Below are positions 45,407-54,378 of a DNA stretch of 64,000 nt, one piece after another. A model generated the notes under the pieces. It was not told the DNA's origin, did not search any database, and was given only the letters and a program-made list of their open reading frames with translations. The DNA is from Limnospira fusiformis SAG 85.79 (GTDB lineage Bacteria > Cyanobacteriota > Cyanobacteriia > Cyanobacteriales > Microcoleaceae). The position numbers and the translations under genes are program-made. The stretch spans positions 5,213,363-5,277,362 of the forward strand of contig NZ_CP051185.1 in assembly GCF_012516315.1 (NCBI RefSeq). Reading direction: 5' to 3'. Each line of letters starts with the position of its first letter. The stretch's first letter is position 1.

Positions 45407-47371
45407 CTATCCCGCAAATAAATTCAGGTCTGCTTGATATTCCTGTGGGGATATTAAACGCCATTTTTGGTCTTCCATCAACTCTAAAACGTGGTGATGA
45501 TATTGCAGTAAACTCATCCGGTGTCCGACACTAACGTAAGTAGTGTTCATCTGGTTGAGTTTTTGATACAGCAACTCCTCATTTTTCATATCAAGGGCGC
45601 TGGTAGCTTCATCAAGGATAGCATAGCGAGGTTGAGTGAGCAACAGACGAGCAAAGGCGAGGCGTTGCTGTTCTCCGAGGGAGAGAACATTAGCCCAATC
45701 CAATTCTACATCAAAGCTACCAACACGATCGCTTAAATCACCCAGATTAACGAGTTTCAAAACGGATTCTAATTCGGTGTCGTCGATGTTTAGATGGGAG
45801 TTAGGATAGAGTAATTGTTCTCGCAGGGTTCCCAGAATCATATAAGGACGCTGGGGGAGAAATAGCATTTCGCTAAGTTCCGGACGCACTAGCACCCCAG
45901 TTCCCGATCGCCATAAACCCGCGATTCCTCGTAATAGGGAACTTTTCCCTACTCCACTTTGACCAACAATTAATAAACCCTCACCGGGTGCTAACTCTAG
46001 GGATAAATCCCGCACCAATGTTTTCTGATAGTTAGGAGTTTCTAAGGTGAGATTTTTCACCGCCAAAGGAGAGTCTACCATGAGGTCAATTTGAGGTTTC
46101 CCTGTGGGGGTGCGATCGCTCACTTCCAGGGCTTCGGAGAACCCAGTCAAACGATTAATACCCGCCGCAAATCTACTCAAGGGTTCAATTTGACTGACCA
46201 CAATCGAAAAAGCGCTTAACACTTGAGAAAAGGCAAAACCCGCCTGGGTAATATCTCCAAATCTGATTTGTTCGGAAAAATACAGAGGAGCCATAATCAG
46301 AGAGGGTAAAATAATCACAAGATAGCGATACCCAGTAGTGAAATAATCTACATTTCTCTGCCAACCAATCAGGAGGTTAAAATTATTAAAGGCTTGGAAA
46401 AAGCGTTTTTTAACTTGCTCTGATTCGCGGTCTTCTCCCTGATAAAAGGCGATAGATTCGGCATTGTCGCGGACATGGACTAAGCCATAACGGAAATTTG
46501 CCTCCAGTTTAAGCTGATTAAAATTGAGGGTAATTAAGCGCCGACCTAATAAGACTGTGACCCCTGTACCAAATACGGCATAAATTAACAGGAACAGGGA
46601 CAATTGTTTAGAAATCGACCACAGAATACCCGTGAAGGAAATTACATCAATTACCGCGCCTAAAATAATCAGTAAAAATCGGAGGCTAGTAATCGTAAAA
46701 GCCTGAATATCCTCAGAGATACGTTGGTCAGGGTTATCGATATCTTTATGGGAGTCTATTTCATAGTAGGAGCGATTCTGAAAATAATTATCCAGAAATC
46801 GATTAGTTAACCATTTCCTCCAATAGTTCCCGAGGCGATCGCGTGTGTAACCATAGAGAACCACGATGGGAGTACCCACGACAAAGACACCAGCATAAAC
46901 AAACAGAAACCGCCAAAATTCCTCCTCATTTCTCTCGGAGAGAGCGGTCATAAAAAAGTTTCCCACATAGCTAATAATGACATTTAAGCCACTAACAGCC
47001 AGAGAAATAAATAGCAGGACACTCAAAAAAGCCCAAGGTTGCCAGCGAGTCAACCATTGACGGCGATACCAGTAGAATACCATGGCGGGTACAAGCAGCA
47101 TCAAAGCCACGACTATAATAGAGGGAGAATAAATCACCCCTTGTATAGTTTCCAATAAGCCGGGAGCGATGCGATTAAAAAACTCAGGAAACAGCATTTG
47201 ACTAGCGAAAGTAACGGCGGTGACCAACACAAAAGCGACCCCAAACAAGAAAACCAGCAGCAGCAACATCAATAACAAAAAAACCCTGCCACTACCAGGT
47301 CCTAGGGGATAAAAAAACGGTTGTGCGATGCTGAGAAATCGTCTCCAAAGTTGACTATCAAATCGATTCAT
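45407..47371 (-). CDS. ABC transporter permease-ATPase, SbmA/YddA-like
   Basis: 654-residue half-transporter. Six or seven membrane helices occupy roughly residues 20-430, including a region like SbmA/BacA/YddA (ABC_membrane_2: WRKWLTNRFLDNYFQNRSYYEI, DNPDQRISEDIQAF). The C-terminal ATPase has Walker A GQSGVGKSS, signature LSLGEQQRLAFARLLL, Walker B AILDEATSALD and H-loop VGHR. The family moves peptides, vitamin B12 or acyl-CoA; the substrate is not determinable here. All ATPase motifs are intact. It is divergent from the ferredoxin gene across a 359-bp gap. Confidence 0.88.
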   Translation of the reverse strand: MNRFDSQLWRRFLSIAQPFFYPLGPGSGRVFLLLMLLLLVFLFGVAFVLVTAVTFASQMLFPEFFNRIAPGLLETIQGVIYSPSIIVVALMLLVPAMVFYWYRRQWLTRWQPWAFLSVLLFISLAVSGLNVIISYVGNFFMTALSERNEEEFWRFLFVYAGVFVVGTPIVVLYGYTRDRLGNYWRKWLTNRFLDNYFQNRSYYEIDSHKDIDNPDQRISEDIQAFTITSLRFLLIILGAVIDVISFTGILWSISKQLSLFLLIYAVFGTGVTVLLGRRLITLNFNQLKLEANFRYGLVHVRDNAESIAFYQGEDRESEQVKKRFFQAFNNFNLLIGWQRNVDYFTTGYRYLVIILPSLIMAPLYFSEQIRFGDITQAGFAFSQVLSAFSIVVSQIEPLSRFAAGINRLTGFSEALEVSDRTPTGKPQIDLMVDSPLAVKNLTLETPNYQKTLVRDLSLELAPGEGLLIVGQSGVGKSSLLRGIAGLWRSGTGVLVRPELSEMLFLPQRPYMILGTLREQLLYPNSHLNIDDTELESVLKLVNLGDLSDRVGSFDVELDWANVLSLGEQQRLAFARLLLTQPRYAILDEATSALDMKNEELLYQKLNQMNTTYVSVGHRMSLLQYHHHVLELMEDQKWRLISPQEYQADLNLFAG

Positions 47372-47730
47372 CTGTTAATGCTAGACCAATTATTGAACTT
47401 GAATGGGATAACCCGGGAGCCATACCCAGATTAGGTAAGAAGGTCAAAGCACAATCGAGGGAAGGCAGGTTAAACTTATAGGTTATAATGACCAAAAGTA
47501 GATCTACAAGGTTTCTGACTTTTACCCTAAAAGTTTAGAACAAAAACCGGGAATTAATCTATCATACAGAACAATAATTGCCGATAAACTTGCAATAGAG
47601 GAAGTTAACCCGGCGGGCGCTATTATCCTGAATGGTGAGGTGGGGCAAATAATCGGAGATCTATTTCCCCCGGTCATTGTAAACTATAAAATTGATTGTT
47701 CAAAATTGTGGAAGGAGTATTAACCCAATC
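47372..47730. other. Divergent intergenic region (ABC exporter / ferredoxin)
   Basis: No gene supported. A TATAAT hexamer at 47484-47489 is the best -10 for the ferredoxin operon, giving a leader of about 240 bp. No riboswitch fold recognised. Confidence 0.4.
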
Positions 47731-48051
47731 ATGTCTAACACCTATAGGGTGGAGATTCACCACGAGGGCCAAATTCACGAGATTGATGTGCCGTCGGATA
47801 AGTATATCCTGCAAGTAGCGGAAGAGGCGGGGTTTAGTTTACCAAATTCCTGCAATGCTGGAGTTTGCACTACCTGTGCTGCTAAAATCCTGGAAGGAGA
47901 AGTTGATCAGAGTGAGGGTATGGGGTTGAGCCCCGATCTGCAAGCACAGGGCTATGTATTGCTGTGTATAGCCCATCCGCGCTCAGATTTGAAGGTGGAA
48001 ACCGGAAAGGAAGAAGAGGTCTATCAGCGCCAATTTGGTGCAAGTTCATAG
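47731..48051 (+). CDS. Plant-type [2Fe-2S] ferredoxin
   Basis: 106 residues; cluster ligands in CNAGVCTTC (C-x4-C-x2-C) and the fourth Cys in VLLCIAHP, the plant/cyanobacterial ferredoxin spacing. The C-terminus (EEEVYQRQFGASS) is longer than in the main photosynthetic ferredoxin PetF, and the surface is less acidic, so this is a specialised paralog. ATG 47731 with AAGGAG about 13 bp upstream. Followed 20 bp later by the 64-residue ORF and then the DUF3326 gene, likely one operon. Confidence 0.92.
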   Translation: MSNTYRVEIHHEGQIHEIDVPSDKYILQVAEEAGFSLPNSCNAGVCTTCAAKILEGEVDQSEGMGLSPDLQAQGYVLLCIAHPRSDLKVETGKEEEVYQRQFGASS

Positions 48052-48071
48052 GATTTTTGAATTGACGAGAA

Positions 48072-48266
48072 ATGACTACCCACTTTATTACTGCTGAAAT
48101 AGATTTAACTGAATCCCCAAAGGCTTTACAAGAAGCGATCGCCACCGAATTAGAAAGCCGGGGCGAACCCCTGCGCTGGGCGATTACCAAGGTGGATACT
48201 GACCGCCAAATCGCCCATGTAGAAGCAGTTGTCACGACAGGCGACCATCCCGGTCAGCCTCAATAG
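48072..48266 (+). CDS. Conserved small hypothetical protein (64 aa)
   Basis: MTTHFITAEIDLTESPKALQ, then EAIATELESRGEPLRWAITKVDTDRQIAHVEAVVTT. A compact alpha/beta protein conserved between the ferredoxin and DUF3326 genes; 6 bp before the latter. Function unknown. Confidence 0.7.
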   Translation: MTTHFITAEIDLTESPKALQEAIATELESRGEPLRWAITKVDTDRQIAHVEAVVTTGDHPGQPQ

Positions 48267-48272
48267 ACAATC

Positions 48273-49331
48273 ATGGCTCGCCCCTTTACTGTGGTAATGA
48301 TAGTCCCTACTGGAATAGGGGCGGATTTGGGTGGCTATGCGGGGGATGCCTTACCCATTGCTCGATCGCTATCTGGAGTCTGTGATAGGTTAATCACCCA
48401 TCCCAACGTCCTTAACGGCGCTCAGTTGTACTGGCCTATACCTAATGCCCTCTATGTGGAAGGATATGCCCTAGACCAAATGGCCGCGGGGTGTTGGGGA
48501 CTCCAACCCGTCCACAGTAACCGAGTGGGACTATTACTCGATCGCGGTATGGAACCAGAATTGCAACTGCGACACCTACAGGCCGCCGATGGCGCTAGAG
48601 CGACTCTGGGCATCAATATGACTGATTATGTCATTACCGATGCTCCCCTCAACGTAGAGCTAAGAATAGCCCCCTCTGGTGCTTCTTGGGGAACCATTGG
48701 CAACCCAGATAGTTTACTGCGGGGGGCAAAACAGTTGATCGATAAAGCGGGAGCGGAAGCGATCGCAGTGGTGGCTAGATTTCCCGATGATGAAGGCAGT
48801 GTGGCTCTCAGCCAGTATCGACAGGGACAGGGTGTTGATCCTCTCGCCGGAGCCGAGGCTATTATTAGCCATCTCATTGTCCGACATTTTCGCATCCCCT
48901 GCGCCCACGCTCCCGCTCTGTTACCTTTACCCCTAGACCCCCATTTATCACCCCGTTCGGCGGCGGAAGAAATAGGCTATACATTCCTTCCCTGTGTATT
49001 AGCCGGGTTGAGTCGTGCGCCCCAATATGTCCAGTCTCGGTTGACAGCACCTGATAGCATCTGGGCTAATCAAGTTGATGCGGTGGTAGTTCCAGAAACG
49101 GCCTGTGGTGGTAGTGCTATCCTGAGTTTTGCTAATAGTGCCAAACTGATGATCACCGTAGCCGAAAATCGCACCACTATGGCAACCCCCCCAGAGGCGA
49201 TCGGTATTAAGACCGTCCCGGTAAAATCATATTTAGAGGCGATCGGAGTTTTGGTAACATGGCGACAGGGAGTTAATCATCAAGCCCTCAGACCAAATCT
49301 AACAACTCTCAACCGACTGCACACCCCTTAA
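48273..49331 (+). CDS. DUF3326 domain protein
   Basis: 352 residues starting MARPFTVVMIVPTGIGADLG. Conserved Gly/Asp/His-rich patches (IGADLGGYAGDALP, ITHPNVLNGAQLYWP, VVARFPDD, FRIPCAHAPAL, VVPETACGGSAILSF) look like an alpha/beta enzyme with metal or nucleotide binding, but the reaction is unknown. Family common in cyanobacteria and plants. Tight spacing with the ferredoxin and 64-aa genes suggests a redox-linked role; that link is inference. Confidence 0.85.
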   Translation: MARPFTVVMIVPTGIGADLGGYAGDALPIARSLSGVCDRLITHPNVLNGAQLYWPIPNALYVEGYALDQMAAGCWGLQPVHSNRVGLLLDRGMEPELQLRHLQAADGARATLGINMTDYVITDAPLNVELRIAPSGASWGTIGNPDSLLRGAKQLIDKAGAEAIAVVARFPDDEGSVALSQYRQGQGVDPLAGAEAIISHLIVRHFRIPCAHAPALLPLPLDPHLSPRSAAEEIGYTFLPCVLAGLSRAPQYVQSRLTAPDSIWANQVDAVVVPETACGGSAILSFANSAKLMITVAENRTTMATPPEAIGIKTVPVKSYLEAIGVLVTWRQGVNHQALRPNLTTLNRLHTP

Positions 49332-49360
49332 CAGAACCATACTCCAGCCCTAATATCATC

Positions 49361-49954
49361 GTGGAAAAAATCCCCAATCAGCCAGAATTTGAATCCTTTA
49401 CCCGTACCCAAATTTTAATCGCCATGGGGGGGACAGCCCTATTGTTGCTAGTCATTGCTAAAGTCGTGTCTTTCTTTGGTGATTTTTATATCTTACCTGT
49501 GGAAATCACCACTTTGGGCATAATTCAAGGATTAGCGATCGGTGTAGGAATTACTGGGGCTAGTGCAATTCTCTATCGTCTTTGGCCGGCTTATAGTCGC
49601 AGTGCCGATATTTATTTAAAACTAATTCTCACCCCCTTAATCTGGCCAGATTTAATTTGGTTGGGATTGCTTCCCGGTCTCAGTGAAGAGTTACTATTTC
49701 GGGGTGTAATTTTCGCAGCCATTGGGTTGAATCCCCTGGGTTTAGTCGTTTCCAGCATCTTTTTTGGCTTACTCCATTTCAGCGGTTCTCAACAGTGGCC
49801 TTACATTATTTGGGCTACCCTAGTGGGAGTAATTTTAGGCTATAGTGCCTTAGCTACAGGCAACCTTGTCGTGCCCATTGTGGCTCACATTTTTACTAAT
49901 TTTATATCCGGTTTTCTCTGGAAGTTTAAATATATCGGCAGTTCCCATACCTAA
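49361..49954 (+). CDS. CPBP-family intramembrane metalloprotease
   Basis: 197 residues, GTG start at 49361. Four to five membrane helices with the CPBP (Abi) motifs: EELLFRG (EExxxR, near residue 110), FGLLHFSG (FxxxH) and, in the last helix, HIFTNFISG (HxxxN/B). These residues build the Rce1-like active site. In cyanobacteria such proteins may process prenylated or membrane proteins. The gene follows DUF3326 by 29 bp and could be read from the same transcript. Confidence 0.9.
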   Translation: MEKIPNQPEFESFTRTQILIAMGGTALLLLVIAKVVSFFGDFYILPVEITTLGIIQGLAIGVGITGASAILYRLWPAYSRSADIYLKLILTPLIWPDLIWLGLLPGLSEELLFRGVIFAAIGLNPLGLVVSSIFFGLLHFSGSQQWPYIIWATLVGVILGYSALATGNLVVPIVAHIFTNFISGFLWKFKYIGSSHT

Positions 49955-50110
49955 AACATTCATCAACCCCCTAATCATAATCAATCTCTGTTCCTCCAGC
50001 CACCCGGTCAGCATAAATATCTCAGCGGTGGACATATACAAGTTATTTATGCGATAATCTCCCTAGGGTCACGTCAATAAGCACATCAGTCTTAACCAAA
50101 TCACAGGAAT

Positions 50111-50659
50111 ATGAGTAATCTTACCCATTCATCCCCTGATAACAACCAATCTTTCACGGAGTTAGATATTCCCCTGGAACGAGATATTTTTCTCCGTACC
50201 TTAATCAGAGAACTCGCTGGGACACTGGAAAACGTTGTCGGCTTACAAGAAGCATCCGGTTTTATCAGCGTTGTCGGTCAGTCAATGGGTAGAGCCATTG
50301 AGCAAGATTATAAATCAGCCCTGCAACTTTCTCAACTCTCCCGTTCACAAGTCGCTCAAGTGTTGGTAGACCTCAAGCGACGCATTAACGGCGATTTTTA
50401 TGTCATTGAAGAAGACGACGAAAAAATAGTTTTTGGGAATCGAGTTTGTCCCTTTGGAGATAAGGTCTTAAATCGTCCTTCTATGTGTATGATGACCTCT
50501 AATGTATTTGGGTCAATTGCTGCGGATAATCTCGGTTATGCGAAAGTAGAATTACAGGAAACTATTGCTCAAGGTCATTCAGGCTGTCGAGTAGTTGTGT
50601 ATCTTCAACAGACGGAAGATGCCGAAGATGCCGAAGGTCGGGAGTATTTTGGAATATAA
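50111..50659 (+). CDS. Methanogen-output-domain (MEDS-like) signalling protein
   Basis: 182 residues. The domain has three Cys patterns, [27 protein letters not shown] and [11 protein letters not shown], like the methanogen output domain 1 found in sensor proteins. Those cysteines may bind a metal or iron-sulfur cluster. The histidine-kinase gene starts 5 bp later, so the pair probably forms a split sensor, this one sensing and the next transmitting. The name is from family memory; the pairing is seen. Confidence 0.7.
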   Translation: MSNLTHSSPDNNQSFTELDIPLERDIFLRTLIRELAGTLENVVGLQEASGFISVVGQSMGRAIEQDYKSALQLSQLSRSQVAQVLVDLKRRINGDFYVIEEDDEKIVFGNRVCPFGDKVLNRPSMCMMTSNVFGSIAADNLGYAKVELQETIAQGHSGCRVVVYLQQTEDAEDAEGREYFGI

Positions 50660-50664
50660 GAAAG

Positions 50665-52062
50665 ATGACACCGGAACAGTTTTTAGAGGTGGCTTCTGTA
50701 TTGCCAGAGCCGTTAATTTTGGCTACAGTTAGCGGTGATATTTTGGCAGCAAATCGTCCGGTTGCTAAACTTCTTAATTGTCGCAGTAAAGACCTACGAG
50801 GTAAGAATTTATTAGAAATTGTTGAAAACCCCCATGATTCAGTTCTTGAATATTTAAAAACCTGCGCCAGAAATCGTCAATTCTCCTTCGGTTCCTTAAA
50901 TTTTATCCTCCCCAATGATGAGCATTTAAGCTGTCGTGCGGAGGGTGCGGTAATTCAACCAGCTTCCCATGAATCTCCGGCTTTGATTTTACTGCGTTTA
51001 CAAAATAGTGCAGCCGCCAATTTAGATTTTGCCGTCTTAAATCAAAAAATTGATCAACTCAGCCAAGAAATTCACCATCGGAAACAAGCCGAAGCCGCAT
51101 TATCCCTGAAAAACCAGGAATTAGAAGAGGCATTTCGTCAATTAAAAAATACTCAACTTCAGTTAATACAAACGGAAAAAATGTCCAGTCTCGGTCAATT
51201 AGTAGCCGGGATAGCTCATGAAATTAATAACCCGGTTACCTTTATTGATGGCAATTTGGTTCATGCTGAAGAATATATTGAGACTTTATTGCAGCTAGTC
51301 CAAATGTATGAAACAGCATATCCAGACTCATCGCCAGAAATTGAAGAGTTTAAAGCAGAAATAGATCTGGATTTTGTGGTAGAGGATTTAGAGAATTTGT
51401 TAGATTCCATGCGTAAAGGGACTCAACGGATTTTAAAGATTGTTAAATCCCTACGCAATTTCTCGCGGTTGGATGAGTCGGGGTGCAAAGCGGTGGATAT
51501 TCACGAAGGTATTGAAAGCACTTTAGTGATTTTACGCGATCGCTTAGAAACTTCCTTACAATCTGGTAAAATCGAGGTAATCCGAGACTATGGAAACTTA
51601 CCTTTAATAGAATGTTATCCAGGTCAACTTAATCAGGTATTTATGAACTTGATTAGTAATGCGATCGATGCTTTAGTAGAATCCGACCAAAAACCACCCC
51701 CAGACCGCAACTCCCCACATTATAGCCAAATTATAATTTCTACCCAACTCATTGATCACAAGTCTATTAGGATTTCCATTAAAGATAATGGCTCAGGAAT
51801 TTGTGACCAAGTTTGTCCTCACATTTTTAACCCGTTTTTTACGACCAAACCTGTCGGGAAAGGTACGGGATTAGGGTTATCAATTAGTTATCAGATTATC
51901 ACCCAACTGCATCAAGGTCAATTGATTTGTCGGTCAACCCCCCACCAAGGAACAGAATTGGGAGTAGAGATTCCTATTCATCAAACCCCCGTTAAAAGTA
52001 GCAGGTCAGACCCAGAAAGGTTGGTAGAGGTTGACATTTTGGATATGGCTCAAAAAACCTAG
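50665..52062 (+). CDS. PAS-domain sensor histidine kinase
   Basis: 465 residues. N-terminal PAS domain (MTPEQFLEVASVLPEPLILA..NRPVAKLLNCRSKDLRGKNLLEIVENP), coiled coil (residues ~125-170), then the H-box GQLVAGIAHEINNPVTFIDG, N-box NLISNAIDALVES, G1 DNGSGICDQV and G2 GTGLGLSISYQI. No receiver domain or response regulator follows. No membrane helix, so cytosolic. It probably receives its signal through the MEDS-like partner 5 bp upstream. Confidence 0.92.
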   Translation: MTPEQFLEVASVLPEPLILATVSGDILAANRPVAKLLNCRSKDLRGKNLLEIVENPHDSVLEYLKTCARNRQFSFGSLNFILPNDEHLSCRAEGAVIQPASHESPALILLRLQNSAAANLDFAVLNQKIDQLSQEIHHRKQAEAALSLKNQELEEAFRQLKNTQLQLIQTEKMSSLGQLVAGIAHEINNPVTFIDGNLVHAEEYIETLLQLVQMYETAYPDSSPEIEEFKAEIDLDFVVEDLENLLDSMRKGTQRILKIVKSLRNFSRLDESGCKAVDIHEGIESTLVILRDRLETSLQSGKIEVIRDYGNLPLIECYPGQLNQVFMNLISNAIDALVESDQKPPPDRNSPHYSQIIISTQLIDHKSIRISIKDNGSGICDQVCPHIFNPFFTTKPVGKGTGLGLSISYQIITQLHQGQLICRSTPHQGTELGVEIPIHQTPVKSSRSDPERLVEVDILDMAQKT

Positions 52063-52073
52063 GTGGTGCTGGT

Positions 52074-52124
52074 GCGTCAGAATATATCCATCTGGGTGGG
52101 TTTGGATATGGTCGCTTCTGACGC
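52074..52124. terminator. Bidirectional hairpin between kinase and SDR genes
   Basis: GCGTCAGAA (52074-52082) pairs with TTCTGACGC (52116-52124), with an inner ATATCCA/TGGATAT stem. It lies between convergent genes. It shares GTGCGTCAG with the 69-bp MITE near 60.3 and 62.6 kb, so it may be a degenerate copy of that element used as a terminator. Confidence 0.6.
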
Positions 52125-52139
52125 TACGGGAATGTAGGC

Positions 52140-52835
52140 TTAAATGTTGCCGTAGACGGGAATAGCAGCACCGCGTAGGTCTTTGGCGGCTTCTGAAGCT
52201 AAGAAGCAGATCACCTCTCCTAGAGATTGGGGTGTTACCCATTGGTGAGCGTTATCACTACCCATGGCTTCGCGGTTGCTGGGGGTGTCAATGACGCTGG
52301 GAAGCACACAGTTGGCGGTGATATTGGTGTTTTTGGTTTCATCTGCGATCGCTTTAGTTAAAGCCACTACCGCCGCCTTAGAAGCACAGTAAGCCGCTAA
52401 TTGTCCGGCTGGGTCTATAGCACCACGACTCCCTACCGTCACGATTCTACCGTAGTTATTTTGTCGCATTTTAGCTAGGCTGTGCTTGCATACAAGGAAT
52501 GTGGTATTTAAGTTAAGGTCTATGTCTTGTTTCCAGCTATCATAGCTATATTCGTGGGTAGCCCCCATGGAGAAACCCCCCACTAGATGAATCAGAACAT
52601 CAACCCGACCCATATCATTAATCAGTTTACTAACCGCGTTTTCGTCCGTGAGATCGACCGCCACAAACCGAATTTGCTCAAAGTCCGTCGGGGAAAGGAT
52701 ACCTTTAAGGCGATCGACTTCTGCTTCACTGCGATAGGGTATCGTGACCTTAGCTTTTTGGTTAAGCACTAGGGGGGTCACTCCTAAACCTAGTCCCCCA
52801 GTTCCGCCAGTGATTAGTACCTGTTTATTATTCAT
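52140..52835 (-). CDS. SDR family oxidoreductase (231 aa)
   Basis: Starts MNNKQVLITGGTGGLGLGVT: Rossmann motif TGGTGGLG at residues 9-16. Other SDR landmarks: VDLTDE (adenine-binding Asp), LIHLVGGFSM at the NNAG position (a variant), catalytic VGSRGA and YCASKAA (YxxxK). Likely NADP-dependent, 3-oxoacyl-ACP reductase-like, but unassigned. The upstream in-frame extension to 52904 lacks conserved residues, so I chose 52835. Convergent with the histidine kinase gene. Confidence 0.88.
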   Translation of the reverse strand: MNNKQVLITGGTGGLGLGVTPLVLNQKAKVTIPYRSEAEVDRLKGILSPTDFEQIRFVAVDLTDENAVSKLINDMGRVDVLIHLVGGFSMGATHEYSYDSWKQDIDLNLNTTFLVCKHSLAKMRQNNYGRIVTVGSRGAIDPAGQLAAYCASKAAVVALTKAIADETKNTNITANCVLPSVIDTPSNREAMGSDNAHQWVTPQSLGEVICFLASEAAKDLRGAAIPVYGNI

Positions 52836-53092
52836 CTGGATAATTGATAATCGGCTTTCAATTAACTTTAATGGTTTTCTGGTTGCAGATCTAGGCTCAT
52901 ACAAATCTTGGCGGTGGCTAAAAACCCCATCCTAGGGCAGGGAAAATTTACCATAGACCTCTGATTATACCATATATAGTGGCACTGTTTCCCATTATCC
53001 TAGGATACGTCAAGTTAGGAGATTTGTCAAGAGGAATTATGATAAATGTGTAACAATTATTAATTGTTAATGGCGGGGGCGCGCCTCCCCTG

Positions 53093-53695
53093 TAAATTCT
53101 GAATTACTCACGACTTTATGAATAAAGCCGCCCGGTGCTACAGATTAGCAGCTTGCCAATCTGGGTAGGTGAGATTATACGAACAGCACTGGAGCATGAA
53201 AACCTTGTCTCAAGAGAGCAAGGATGAAAGGCGACACGGGTACTTTAGTGCCCGTCAGCCCAAGATCTGATCAACTCTCGAACAACATCGCTGTTTTACT
53301 TGACACGCTTACTAGATAAATGCTACACTGATTTTAGTAGTGCCAGGTAACCAACCACTTAAAAAACCTTGTTGCCTCAAGGCGTACACTGAACCTTGAC
53401 CATTGAATCTATGCGGTTTGGCTGCATTGTTCTAGCTTCCTCCTGGCAGCAGGTAAAAGATTCACAGGAACTAGACAAATCAGTCTTTGAGGTATATTGG
53501 CTTCAATCTAAACAGGATTGGCAGAAATGCAACTACGGTAGGGCATACCGAAAGTAACGCTTGGGGAGAGTCCCACCTCTGGGCTAGACGACGCAAGGAA
53601 TCTCGTTTAAGTGGTCTCGGTGAGCCAAGAATCCCCGTCTCTTCAGAGCGGGGAGTGTCAACAGGCGAAATTGCCGCAAAATCTCAGCAGTAAAA
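53093..53695 (+). mobile_element. Decayed IS200/IS605-type (tnpB) element
   Basis: The right part (53487-53693) encodes a degenerate TnpB tail and ends with the classic right-end hairpin, GAATCCCCG/CGGGG then AGTGTCAA (to ~53690). The left part near 53115 has a GACTTTATGAATAAAGCC stem-loop, a likely left end. No intact transposase or nuclease gene remains inside, so this is a deleted derivative. Exact left boundary is uncertain. Confidence 0.6.
53487..53693 (+). pseudogene. C-terminal tnpB remnant with reRNA-like 3' end
   Basis: Short frame reading FNLNRIGRNATTVGHTESNA, then WGESHLWARRRKESRLSGLG. It resembles the C-terminal extension found after the last RuvC motif of IS605 TnpB proteins. 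The same DNA is the usual place of the TnpB guide RNA (reRNA), whose 3' end lies at the right-end hairpin. No start or catalytic residues are present. Confidence 0.55.
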
Positions 53696-53850
53696 ATCGC
53701 CTCAATTCATTGAGGGGGATACCCAGATGATTGAGTCATCGAATGATATAAATCCTGTAACCGATGATAGGGAATTAATCTCGGTAGGAGCATGATTTAA
53801 TCTCAAATTAGGTTAACATTTTACGGCAATACGGTATAATACCAAGTATG

Positions 53851-53966
53851 GTGCGAGACCTTCGGGTATGAAATAGAGCTGAAATGGGCGTGGGGACTAC
53901 CCGGTGAGGACTTCAACCCCTTGCTTGATTGGGTCGCATCCCTGGCCATCCCATAACACAGCCTGA
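53851..53966 (+). mobile_element. Group II intron 5' fragment (domain I only)
   Basis: Begins GTGCGAGACC, the intron 5' consensus GUGYG, and runs parallel to the 5' part of the intron at 56894 (shared TGAAATAG, GGTGAGGA.TTCAACCCCTTG, CATC.CATAAC). Similarity stops at ~53966, where tnpB-like sequence begins. A 1-sided fragment with no domain V. Confidence 0.65.
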
Positions 53967-53989
53967 TTTTTTTGCCCACCTTCGAGACT

Positions 53990-54349
53990 TCCAATATGGT
54001 TGCCAAGGTGAAGCGTCTAATCAGGTCTAAGACTGCCCGAGCCATGCTGACATGGGCGCATTATCGATTCAAACTAACCCTGAGACATAAGCGCGGAAAT
54101 AACTGAACAGTTGTAGATGTGACCGAAGAATACACCAGCAAAACCTGTACTCACTGTGGTCATGTCCATTCCCAGCTAGGTGGCTCAAAAGTGTTCCGAT
54201 GTCCTGAGTGCGGGTTCACTCTACCACGGGACTGGAACGGTGCTTTTGGAATCTTTCTAAAAGCTTTGCGGGATACCGCCTCTGTTACCTTAACGGGTAA
54301 TAGTGCTATCGTCGCATTGTCAGGGAACAGCCGGAAAAATGTCGCGTAA
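53990..54349 (+). pseudogene. tnpB 3' fragment with in-frame stop
   Basis: Reads NMVAKVKRLIRSKTARAMLT, WAHYRFKLTLRHKRGNN, stop (TGA near 54104), then VTEEYTSKTCTHCGHVHSQL and the zinc ribbon plus RuvC-III (FRCPECGFTLPRDWNGAFGI). The ribbon cysteines and the catalytic Asp are intact, but the N-terminal two thirds are missing and one stop interrupts. It is a distinct TnpB lineage from the remnant at 53487. Immediately upstream of the beta-propeller gene, so it may have cut into that gene's 5' region. Confidence 0.75.
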
Positions 54350-54378
54350 ATGTATCAGAACAACTGCTAACAGTACAG

